Below, piece after piece: positions 1 through 11,300 of a stretch of 42,370 nucleotides of DNA. The position numbers and the translations under genes were made by a program. The notes under the pieces are model-generated. The model worked only from the letters and a program-made list of their open reading frames with translations, was not told the origin of the DNA and ran no database searches. Location: positions 17,278 to 59,647 of the forward strand of contig CAJINV010000038.1 in assembly GCA_905178155.1 (NCBI GenBank), in the 5' to 3' direction. Position 1 is the first letter of the stretch. The number at the start of each line of letters is the position of its first letter. The DNA is from Amoebophrya sp. A120 (lineage: Eukaryota; Sar; Dinophyceae; Syndiniales; Amoebophryaceae).

Positions 1-347
1 TTCTAATCACCCTAAATTTATGAGAAATCCGATCAACCATCGTTGATCATCACTAGCTTACAGTGTGGGTTTAGAATGAACTTCATTTTTGGTTCATTTG
101 TATGAACATGCTGATTTCACATTGGATCAAAATTTGAACGACAAATTTAGAGCCTGATTTCAATGAACATTCAATTTAGGTCGTAGGGAATTTGCTTGGC
201 TTATGATCCTGGTGGATTTCATATCTTGCCTAACAGTTCTTGAGTAGTTAACGAAGCCCTGTATTATGCGTGTCATTTGTGCTTTCTAGATAGTGCAGTG
301 AATCGAACATCAGGTCTGAGTCCTGCACGGGCGTGTCCTGCAAAAGG
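1..347. other. non-coding flank upstream of gene A
   Basis: AT-rich sequence with no supportable exon. The frame of gene A stays open upstream of its first ATG at 348 back to a stop at 291-293, so a short upstream exon or a different start cannot be excluded. No promoter motif or dinoflagellate spliced-leader relic was recognised. Confidence 0.4.
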
Positions 348-3300
348 ATGGCGTTTCATGAAAAGCTGGCCTTTTGGAAAGGAAAGGCGGAACAATCTGA
401 CGCGCCCGGCGACACACGGCCACCACCTGCAGTTGCAAAGCCCCGCGCGGCGGCAGCTGTTTCAGCAAATCCGCCCAACATCAGACCGCCGATGCTTGGG
501 CCCCGTGCGCCGGCTGCCTCAGCTAATCCACTCCGCCCGCGCGACGGGCCGGCTCCCATTGTGGGAGAGTTCGCAGTTTTCATGCCGGGGCGACATTGCG
601 CGGCTTCACCAACCTCTTCCGCGTCCGTCGCGCTGCCGGGTTTGGCTGGTGACGCTGTCGCAGTAGAAGGGGAGCAACATGGAGAAGGTACTAGAAGTGG
701 CCGTAGCTCGTCTTTTTACAACAAACCATTCTTGGACGAGCTGTGCGATGACAATGAAGAAGGTTCTTCCGCACGAAACGAGTGCGAGCGCGACACTGCA
801 GCGCGAGCAGCGTCTTATCATTGCACTCAGGCGTCTATTTATATAATATTTATTACTCAACGAGGCTGCACTATCAACATGATAAGTACTACTCATCACC
901 AGCATCGCCTGTAATCATGATATTCTAGGTCATTTCCCGCACGACCAAGAGGAGCTGCCGCGTACTGCGGTCGGAGCCGAAGGCGTAGGGAGTACAGAAG
1001 AGCCGGCCGCAGAGGTCGTCGTGACGATCTACCGCAAGCGTGACGATGTGCGCTTTTCTCTTTCGACGGGCGAATCCTTGTCAATCAGCACCACCGCAGA
1101 ATCAGGGCGGGCAAGGTTCGTCTGTAAAAGTGCCGCCGACGCATGTGCGGACGTCGTCCGTCGACACGAATTGCGGTCCGACACGGTTGTATCCAATGCA
1201 AAAATGTCTGAGTCTGGAAGAATGCAACTTGTGATGCTGCATTTGGATGTCTAAAAAATTTGCGTTGCATGACCCGCAAAAGGAATCTAATTTTTGCTAC
1301 GCGGAGAGGGTATTTGTCATGCGGAATAGGCTTAGGCATCAAGAACCCCTATAAAAAAAATGTGATGCTAGGGCATGCATCACAGACATCATGGCTCATG
1401 CAAACCATGCATAACAGGTCTCAGGATCTTCCAGACCCAGAGATTTCTGCATTTGATACACGGCGCTTGAGGACAATGCGTTTAACGCTGCTGGAGGACC
1501 ACGAGGCGCCAGCAGCGAAGTGGAGGTATCGCATTTGACGTCGATGTCCGCTCTTCAAAAGAATCTTCGTACTACGTTTCGTGATGGTTGAAAACGCTTA
1601 TCAGAAAACTAGGACGTACACTAATTTGAGGGACGAAGAATAAGCGCTGTTGATGTTGTATTATTTTCTTGCTGCATAAAGGCGGGTGGCTGTTGTCGAG
1701 CGAACGTGTCGTCGAGGTTTTGATACTTGACTTTCGGGGTGTGGTCCAAAAAAATGTCGCATTTTGACGAAATAGACCACCCGGAAATGAGCACCACAGC
1801 AGTGGTCCTCTGACCGTCAAATGTAAAAACATGTACTTATCGTGCCTACCTTCTTATATTCGAAAAAAAATGATGAAGAAGCAGTTGTAAGGGTCAGACG
1901 ATAATAAGCATCTCTGCGTCCTCGCACACTGGCACTCTACCGACGGAAGTTTTATATTTCGAACAAACAGGTTATGCTTGGCGATAAGGCGGTGGGAGTG
2001 CAGGCGTCTGCGGCCGGGCAAGCCGGGAGCTTTGCGAGTGTAGGAGGAGCTACCCGCCCACTTGCAGTTGGGAGAAGTACTATTGCGGTTCCGGCACAGA
2101 AAGCGACAAAAGGTGTCGACGCCCCCACAGGAGACGGAATTGCAATGCGCAAGCGATCTACTTCGTCCTTGAAACTACATGAGGCAGGAGCAAACAAAGC
2201 AAGTACAGCTGAGCAACATGATTGGAATCTACCGGAATGTTGCGAAGGCGGTGCTGACTACAGCTCGTCTCTCCAGGAGCCGAAGGCTAACCGGTCTGCC
2301 GAGCGAGGTGAAGACGTCTCTCCGCCAACTTTCGTATCAAATGCAAAAATGTCTGGGTCTGGAAGAGTCGGAGTTTGTCATGCACATTTTGCATGACCCG
2401 GGAGTTCTGTGATGCAGGTCCTAGCATCACGCATTTCATGAGGGCTTCTTCTTGATGCTTATCACGCATGACAAATGCCCTCTCCGCGTGCCAAGAACTG
2501 GACCCACCTTGCTGCTCATGCAACACAGATACTTTTAGAATCCACAGACAGCATTACAAGTTTCACCCTTCCAGACCCAGACATTTTTGCATTTGATATT
2601 TTGAAGAGATCTGCAACTACAAGTTTGGAAACGATAGCTGGAAGCACTCCTGTGCCCTGCCGATAGCAAACCCGGATGAATACGAAACGCTCAAAGCGAA
2701 GGTGATTTACCATCGAACGGGACGCCAAGCAGCTGGGCTTCTGCCGACCGAAAGTGGAGTAGATTCCCGGGGCCTACAAATCACTGGCGACCGCTTGAGC
2801 TCTGCTTCTTCGCCCAGCGACTTGCATTCGCGAGGGAGCCTGATAGAAGGCGACGCTGTACTCTCCACGGCTGCCGCAGACTCCTTCCGCATGGCGCGCG
2901 ACCGCGACCCAGGCGCAGATGCGGCCATTACGCCAAGAGCAAGACGGCCAACTCCTGTGCCGTCGTTGCTGGGAGGAGCAGCAAAGAAGGGAGGGGAAGG
3001 CGAAGCATCCGTGTGCAACACGCCCGTGGAGACGCAAACGCTGCCAGATAGCGATCCCGAGTTGTCTCCGCTTTCTCGAGAGGTCCCAGGGCGGGACGTC
3101 GCGCTCTGCAGTAGCAGGACTATCTGCACGACCGAAGCCAATCTTAACAGATCAGATGCGGATAGCACAGCCCGTGGCTGTGGAAATGTCACACAATCAC
3201 CAGCAGGACTCTCTATTTTCCTCGATTCGCCGTTCGTGCCAGGTTGCGCTCCCCGATCGGCTCCGTCGGCACTGGGGGCGAGCGAGTTTCCGTCCCCGGT

Positions 3301-4660
3301 GTCTGTTGCCAGCTTCCCGACGACTGGACCCCCGGGGGACGTCGACCACCGTGGTGTTATCATTACCGAGGAGCAGCGCCGGGCGCACCTAAAGTCTCGG
3401 CTTCAGCCCGCCATTCTTCAATCACCATATTTCCCGACGCGCCAACGTGATTCGAAGGACTCCGACTCATCTTTCAATGAAAATTCGCACAGAAACGATG
3501 CGGAGTCGACACTACAGCCCCGAAGTACTTCCGAATGGCCTATGTGGAAGCTACGGAAGTCAGAGTATGAATTTGCGTTCGATAATATGCGCACGACTCT
3601 TTATCCAGATGCGCAGCGAATTTTCTTCGGCGACGAAGACAAGAGAGACTTTGATCTGGACAACGAAGCAAGCATGCTTACGCTAGTGGTTGGCTATCGG
3701 GAAAGGAAGGCGACAAAGTTACAGCAGGGTAACGCAGCCGAAAACGACGACCAGTGTCATGGCAAAGAAGCAGATGGCTGTGCAGGAGCGCCAACCGCCT
3801 CTCAGCCTGACTTTGCGCCGTCTTCGTTTGGTAGGCCGGCAGAAGGGGCAAAAACTTCCACGGTCGGAGAACCGGAGGAGGCCGAGCCCGGCAAAATCAT
3901 GAAGCGGGCCAGGAGGGCTAAGGTCGTTAACAAACTTGCTTGCGCGCCGAGGCGGGCGCCGAGCTACGCCAATGCATGAATCCCCAAGACTTGCAACCGG
4001 CTAACCCCTCGACTCCGACGGACGGACCCGGTTCGTTCGGGCAAGTCCAGACGAATGGGGCGCACCCAGCACAGAGCAGCCAAACCAGGCTACGGATGCG
4101 CTGCCGTAAAAGATACAACTCTGGCCATTTTTGCAGGCTTGCTGAAGTGCGGCGCCTGTGTGACGAAGATGACCGCGCCGCTGTTTGTATAGCAAGGCGG
4201 TCTCTCTTTCTGGCTCGTCCGCGTCCTCCTCTATCAAATTATTGTTGCTCAGCCACATAAGTAACCTTGTGTGACGTTGAACCTAAGCAATCCAGTTTCG
4301 CGTAAGTACGAATAATCGCGATCCATCGCAATTCTCAAAGAATCATGGGGAAGGGGTTGCAGGTCTTGGGGTTTTCATTTTCATCATGACCCGCGCTCTG
4401 CTCCATCGTCTTCACCTAAGCAAGACGCGCCCCCGCAGGTGGAAGACAGCGCCGCTGCGGAAGAAAGCCAGTCACCATCTGGGAGCGCTCAGGCTCTTGA
4501 GAACCCCTACGGTCTGGAGGAGTCGCTGTCTCCATGTCCATCCCCGTTGAAGAACCCGTGCCGTAATAAATCCTGGGAGGGCCGCCGCGTGACACCTTCT
4601 GACGACGTGGCGTCGCGTGGAAGCCCAGGCGCAAAACGGTACAAGTCTACTCAGCAGTAG
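348..4660 (+). CDS. Gene A: six-exon gene for a ~879-aa low-complexity protein of unknown function
   Basis: Proposed exons are 348-762, 929-1186, 1464-1525, 1971-2334, 2604-3922 and 4439-4660. All junctions keep one frame and the total is 2,640 nt, a whole number of codons. Introns 763-928, 1526-1970 and 3923-4438 are GT-AG; the other two (1187-1463, 2335-2603) are introner elements cut at their direct repeats. The Ala/Pro-rich N-terminus (MAFHEKLAFWKGK) is followed by mostly disordered sequence. Ordered patches are EEICNYKFGNDSWKH at the start of exon 5 and EWPMWKLRKSEYEFAFDN near 3.5 kb. The end is rich in Lys/Arg (KRARRAK). No family was recognised; a nuclear protein is possible from the basic tail. 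The junctions 1525/1971 and 3922/4439 are the least certain: without the last one the protein would stop at 3979. Confidence 0.55.
1187..1463 (+). mobile_element. introner in gene A (main TIR family), copy 1
   Basis: The TIR element at about 1190-1458 begins TATCCAATGCAAAAATGTCT and ends with the near-complement AGATTTCTGCATTTGATA. A 6-bp direct repeat ACACGG lies at 1181-1186 and 1458-1463. Removing the element plus one repeat copy joins ...SDT to ALEDNAFNAAGG in frame. The boundaries are not GT-AG. Subterminal sequence (GGAATAGGC, CATGCATCAC, GCTCATGCAAA) is shared with the copy at 6.1 kb. Confidence 0.8.
2335..2603 (+). mobile_element. introner in gene A (main TIR family), copy 2
   Basis: The 31-bp TIRs are perfect: TATCAAATGCAAAAATGTCT at the left and its complement ending TTGATA at 2598. 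The direct repeat is slightly decayed, TTTCG (2330-2334) against TTTTG (2599-2603). Excision joins ...SPPTF to EEICNYKF in frame, whereas reading through the element meets stops. The internal part differs from copy 1, so the ends are better kept than the middle. Confidence 0.8.
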
Positions 4661-5355
4661 GTCCTAGCATCGCCGCGATGCGGGGGCGATAAGATGTAGT
4701 TCGAGCAATCCATTCGAACACGCGTACCAGCGGGGCAAGCTAAATACCGAAGTTTAGCACGTAGAAGATTTACATGCACTACTTTATGCAGCCCTTTTTG
4801 GATTTTGAACGAACCTATTCAAACCAAATGCAACGTCATTGTTTTTGTTTTCAAAGATGGAGACTCATGCAAAGGACACGACCAGCACCGAGTTAGTTTC
4901 GTAGAAACAACAAAGCATCTCGAACTGAAAGGCGTGCGATGGGAGTAGGTACCAGTAAACGTATTTTGCAGGTGGATATGCATTTCAGTCAGGGGTCAGA
5001 AGAACAAAATGCAGAGCAATACAGTAAAGAGAATCAAACAAGACCGTCGCTCTCCACGTCCTCGCTGTTGTTCAGAGCGACCTAGAAGTATGTGTCAAAA
5101 ATCCATGAGTGTGGTTTTCTACTTCAAGCCCGCACCAAAGAAATAGGTTTGCTTCATTTGCGAGCGAGGTTTCAAACCGGCATGCCCATTCATTGTTAGC
5201 GAGGAATGCACAGAAGAAAGACATTTGATGTGCCTCCTGTGTCTACTTTGAAAGTAGACACTCGTCTGCTAATAGATACTTTTATTCCCAGCAGCAAGGC
5301 ACGGAAGATACAGTAATACTTACCAACATCACCTGCAAAAAGAAAATAGTACAAC
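4661..5355. other. intergenic region between genes A and B
   Basis: About 700 bp without a supportable exon. It should hold the 3' end of gene A and the promoter and 5' UTR of gene B, but no motif was recognised. A 16-mer CCGAAGTTTAGCACGT near 4748 recurs near 22602; its meaning is unknown. Confidence 0.4.
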
Positions 5356-8300
5356 ATGAAGCCTATGATCACGTGTCTGCTCCTCGTCGGAGTGGCAGAT
5401 GTTTACATTTTCGGTGCAACGCCGCCCGGTGGTCCGAAACTCAGATTGGCAGTGGATGAAGACGATTCCTTCGTGGCTGTTTACGAAAAATTCGTCTCTC
5501 CCGCCGAGGCCACTCACGTCGCGAAACTGGCAGATAAGATGGGTTGGAAAACATGGCCGCAATAAACACAGCGATGAAGACAAAGTACTAAATTTTGCTT
5601 TTATTTGGCTGTATTCTCATCTTATGATTTTGATTTCATCTTCGACATAATTCCAAATCCAATCGAGAACGCAATATGCAGGAGATAAGAAAGAGTGTCC
5701 AGATGAACAACAATCATGTTGACATATAAAAATTATTTCACTCCTAGGTACATCCAGAGTGCGAGCGCGAAGCCGAGTTTCCGGCACTCTTTCAGTCGTT
5801 GCATGTATCGGCTTGCATTTTTCTGTGCAGGTTGTACAACTACAGTAGCCGGAGCGGATGAAGTCGCTGTCGCGCGTGGGAATCTACGCGGGACGAGTGT
5901 CGGATCAACACTAGCGGCGCCGAGCTCCGAAAACACGACCTCCACTACTTTAGACGGCACGAATACGGCACCGAGCGGCGCGCCAGCAAGCAGTGTTACA
6001 GATGATGCCGATGCGGAACAAGAAATTCAGAGCTTCCAGGAAGTGAACAGTAGGTTCATTCCCGAAGAAGTAGACATCGCGAGGACCAGTCGAGGTCCAG
6101 GGCAGGATTTGCACTTTGTTATCGACTATCAAATGCAAAAATGTCTGGGTCTGGAAGAGTGCAACTTGTGATGCTGCATTTGGATTCCAAAAAAATCTGT
6201 ATTGCATGAGTACCAAAGGGAATGTAATTTATTTTTGCTACGCGGAGAGGGCATTTGTCATGCGGAATAGGCATCACGAAGCTCTCAGAGAATCTGTGAT
6301 GCTAGGGCATGCATCACGGGCATCAGGGCTCATGCAAAACGTGCATGACAAGTGTCAGAATCTTCCAGACCCAGACATTTTTACAGTTGATATCGACCCC
6401 GAATCACGACGTGTTGATCAGGGACGGAGCAGCACGCGACTTCCCAAAGATGCTGACCTGCACGAGGTTGACGTCGAGGTGGAGCACAAGGACGATCACG
6501 CAGATGATCCAACTGGTCTTTTTGACAGTCCTGATGAAATAGGATCAGACGAGGTCGTAGCGTCATCTTTTGTTCAAGAGGAAGTAGATGAAGAAAACCA
6601 GAGTGTTGAGGTCGGACAAAGAGAACGAACTAGTACAGAAGAAGCCGCGCCGAGGGCCTCGAGGTCATCTTCACACTCAGGAGGTCGAGGAGGTGGTCGC
6701 AGATCCTCATCCAGATCTTCCCCTAAGCTTGCAGAAAAGGCGGGCAGCCGCGCCAAGCAGCGCAGCAGTGGTGGGCGCAGCAAAAGTCCGTCTACATCTT
6801 CTTCGTCCAGCAAGCGGGACAGGAAAGCTCCTCCTTCTTCTTCGTCCAGCAAGCGGGACAGGAAAGCGCCTCCTTCCACCAAGAAGGCGAGCGGCTTGAA
6901 GAAAGGCGAAGAGTTATACCAAGATGAGGATGTGTGGGACACGCGAGGAACACAAGAGGCGGACAACAAGCTCGGGAGCAAACAAAGCCACCATAATTAC
7001 GATGCTCCTGGCCAGGAGGAGCAGGACGACCAGGACGCCGAGGTGGAGGCCGCCCCAGCGGCCGAGGTCTTCGTGAATCCGCCGGTCAAGCAGCCAACAA
7101 GTGGGCTGCGCGAGAAGCACCTGAACGCAGCCTCGCTCTTTCTCTTGCAGCCGACGGAGCGCGGCGCGTTTACGAACCTCAACTCGATGGACCCGTACGT
7201 CGCCCACCAGCGCTCCGATGTCGGGAAATTGCGGTGCCGTAAGACAGATTCGCTCGCGCACGTTGCCATGAAGATCCAACAAATCTACTTCACGGTGGTG
7301 TGGGAAAGTTTCTCCGGCGAGGGCAACGACGGCTTGTGGACGGAGCGGACGACCCACCCGGACGTGTTTAACTTCATGGACTTCCGCCTGGAATTTTCCA
7401 CCGTGCTGCATCGGTGTCTGGAGGTCGTGGCGGAAAAGGGCTGGTTCGCGGCTGTGGACGCCTTCGGGGACGCGCTCGGAGAAGTGGAGCAGGTCAACAC
7501 AGGCCGCTCGTTGCCAGGCACCCCGGGTTCGTCGAACCGGAAGGTCCAGAAAAGGGGCTTAAAAGGAACGACCGTGGACAATAGCGACGGGAAAAAGTAC
7601 AAGTTTCGCGACCGAGGCGACCGCGACATATCGATTGCAAGGATGTCTGTGTGCGCGGAGCAGTGCAGAGGTTTTTCATGCATGTTTTGGCTCGCAGGGG
7701 TGGGGTTTCGGATTGGGGTGGTGAAGATTCTCTACTGGAATGCGTGCGAAAGCATGGCGCATGTCGCTCAGGCCTTTTGCCTGCGGCGCACAAGAAGTTC
7801 GCCAAAAAAGATAATTTGCGTTGCAACACGTAAGTACTTGCGAGTTCTCTTGGCCGTCATGCAACGCAAATTTTCACTTTTGTAATAAATTCTAATTTGT
7901 TTTTGGATAATTAGATATTTGTGTAGTCCAGCTCCAGGCCCAGAGCTTGCCTCAAGTCCTACCGCACCTTCCAGACCCAGGCACATAATTTGCAATGCAT
8001 AAGCGGTTGTCGTGTACGATTCCGGGTACTTCCGCAAGATGTCGAAATGCCACCTCGTGCAGAACGAGTACTCGCGACTGAAGTTGTTCATCGGGCTCAG
8101 CAAGTGGGGGAACTGGATGGGCAGTACCAGCGACCCGACCTCTATTAAGAGGAAAAATCACCCCTCCCCATATCGAAAAGGTATGATGTTTCCAAAAATT
8201 TCTGTTGCTGATTTGAGACCACAAATCGCGTCTCTCTTGCAAGAAGGCAACTCCACAAGCTCCGCAGCATTGTGCAGGCGGTTTGTGATGCTGATGGGCC

Positions 8301-11300
8301 TACAGCTCGGACGTTCACGTTTCTCATGCTAGACGCCTAGGCCAAAACCTCTCTACTTAGGCTCAGCATGGGCCTGCATTTCTCTCCAGCAAGAAAGAGC
8401 CGATTTGTGTACGCAAGTCCTGCATTAGCGACTTCGTTGTCGTGATATGGGGAGGGAGCATTCTTCCTTTTGATGACCTCGTTTCTCGAGGCTCCGGAGG
8501 ATCCCCCGGAGCTCGAGCGCAGCTCATACGCGACTGTCAGCCGGGCGGGCGACCCCGTGTTTCACCCGGAGCTGGCGAGGAAAACAGACGGAGATATTGA
8601 TACTAACGAAGACCAGCAAAACCAACTAACTGCAAAAGAGAGGAGAAGCCGGAGCATTAGGCAGGGACAGAGCGTCCGTGGCCGTGATCCGTTTAGATCA
8701 GGGACGGACGTGCCGGAGCACACAGGGACGGGCAGCAGCTTTTTCGAAAGGGAGGATGATCGCGACGACGAGCAAGATGAGGAGGTTGAGAGCGATAGCG
8801 CGGAGGACGACTTCGTTCTTGGTGGTGGAGCAAAAACGCGCAAAAGGAGAAGAAAAAGATCGCCGGAAGTTGAAGTAGAAGAGCAGAGGTCCTTTTTGGA
8901 AGTGCAGGAAAAGCAGAAAATTATTGCGGAGGGTATTGACAGGTTGAAAACAATCCAGCACGACTTCGAGCACCTGTGCGGGTACCAGCACTGGTGGCGT
9001 GACGAGTTTCCGAACTTGTACAATCCACTGATTGCATTCTACACGCACGTCGTAGTGGAAGACAAAGAGCTCACAGAGCGGGACCCGGGGCCCAACCTGT
9101 TCGAGGGGTTCTACCACCTGTTGCGCATGCACCTCAAGCAAATGCTGGCGCGGCAGCGGCTCAAGCGCGCCGCTCTGTACGCGGAGGACGTCGTGGCGGT
9201 GCTCGCGGACTTGCCCGAGGTGTTTCAGGAGCAGCAGTACTTGTTGTGGAGCGAAGTGTCGAAAAAACGGCAGATCTTCGACCGCGCGCGGATCGTGGCC
9301 CAGAAGGCCTTCATGAAGTCGGACCCCATGTTCACGCGGGCGATGAAGGCGAGTCAGGAGTCCTACGGGTGCACAGACGGGAACTCGGTGTCGCAGTGCC
9401 TGAAGACCTGGGCCAACTTCCCCGACATCGCCGTGAAGCAGCAATCCGAGTTTGCCGCGAAGATGACCGTGATGTTCCGGCGCAAGGTATCCTGAGGAAA
9501 AGCGGGCCCCACACCCCAGAGTCAAGATGGGAACAATTGCGGGAGAGTAGAGGTCCAAAACTTCAATTTCTTTTGGCAGTCACGCATGAAGACAACTTCG
9601 GCTCTGCAGTGTAGTCATATGTGCAAGCTACTCCAGCCGCATTTTTACCAATCAGCGCTACCATCCTGATTAGCTCGTCGTGGTCACAGATTTCGAAGCA
9701 CCATCTTCAGAAAATGCCTCTCATGTTGGAGCCGCATGAGATGAAACATCCTGAGCATGCAAATGTGAATGACAGCTCTGGAGGGATCGTGGGGAGGTTT
9801 TTCCACAGGATGTAAGGAGCTGGAATTCGGCATCATCCAGAGCGGGCTCCGGCTTCCTGACCTGTTTGCGGACCTGAAAATGGCGCTCGCCCGGTTTATC
9901 AACTTCCAGATCGTCGTGTACTTCGACGCCTTGCGCGTGCATCTCGACCTGCCCAGCAATGAGTTTCCGGACCTGATCCAGCCCCCGCAGGGGAAGAATT
10001 TCGGAGTCGGCAACGCCGCCGCGCCGGGGGGCGGCGCGCCCCTGGCCGACTACGTCCGCGTGACGCCCCCGCGGGAGTTGCTGCAGCTGTCGGGGAAGTA
10101 CGCGGGCGCGGAGGGCACCTTGAGAGCGTGGACGCGGACGGCGCACGTGCAGGAGGTGACAGAAAAGTTCCACGGGCCCGGCTGTTTTAAGGACTGGTGC
10201 TTGTCGGTGTACGTGCGGGACCACCAGCGCATCTCGAAGGTAGCGATTGGTCAAAGCTCGTGGCAAACACAGCGGGGCAAGAACAAGAATGACGCAGCAC
10301 CGCAGGACCACGATGCGCGCCCGACCGTGGCTCTCTGGGAGGTCGGCTGTGCGTCCTCGGTCCCCCGCGACTACTTTCTCCTTACAGTCGAGGGGAGCTC
10401 GACGGACCTGTTTCTGGACCACGAGCACGGCGCGTCGACCAGCGCTGCGGCCTCCTCCGCATCTTCTTTCATGCAAGAGGAATTGGTGCCAGATGAAGGT
10501 TTGTCCTCTTCGCCTGCTCCGACGATGGATTCCTCTGTGACGGTCGGCGCGTCAGACGAAATCGAGAGCGGGGAAGATGAACAAGTTGTAGAGGAGAACA
10601 GCCTCGTCCACACGACCAGGAATACACCGGGAGAAGATCATACGGGTGAGAGGGCTACTGGCACGCCCGGCGCCGGTCACGAGGGCCGGAGTTTCCAAGA
10701 GCGAAGATTCCAACTGCTGCCATCAGCGGCAGGGGAAGAGCAAGAGGAAGACGATCTTCGGGTCGGATCGCGATCACAGTCGGCTCCTAGGAGTACGAGA
10801 ACATCGTCAGAGCAGCACGCGCTGCCGCAGGGGTCACCAGGAGACGCAAGCAACGCATTTTCGATGCTGGAGGAGCCGAGGCCTCTACTTTCTACCGACG
10901 CAGATCGTCACCACGACGAGCCCGACGAGTCAAAGAGTACGAGCGACGCTTCAACAATGTCATCCCCACACGCTAGCAGCTCCTTCACGCAGGTCTTCAA
11001 AGGCCTTGGCAACATGCTCAGTTGGGACCGAGGAGAGAGCGAGGCGCTCAACCAGCAGGACAGATGGGTCGACTGGCTGAAAAAGTCCAAACTTCATCCC
11101 GGGGCGCCACTCACAGGCGACGCCTCTCAGCCTGTGTGGACCACAACAAATATGAAAATTCGAAAGGGCGACGACGTTTTTCTGAAGCAAGGATCGGGAG
11201 AGAACAAAGGTACTCTACGTACCTTTTCTCATCTCAGACAGAAGCAAGAAGACTGAACACAAGAGCAATAAATAAAAGACAAGCCTCGGGGCGAGCCCTG

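Noticed and set aside
5716-6171. Separate 151-codon gene starting at 5716
   Set aside because: Its upstream part lies in a GT-AG intron (5543-5830) and its end runs into an introner. The middle fits as exon 2 of gene B in phase.
6698-9558. Long minus-strand frames opposite gene B (up to 286 codons)
   Set aside because: They mirror GC-rich coding exons and show no independent start context, splice pattern or recognisable protein.
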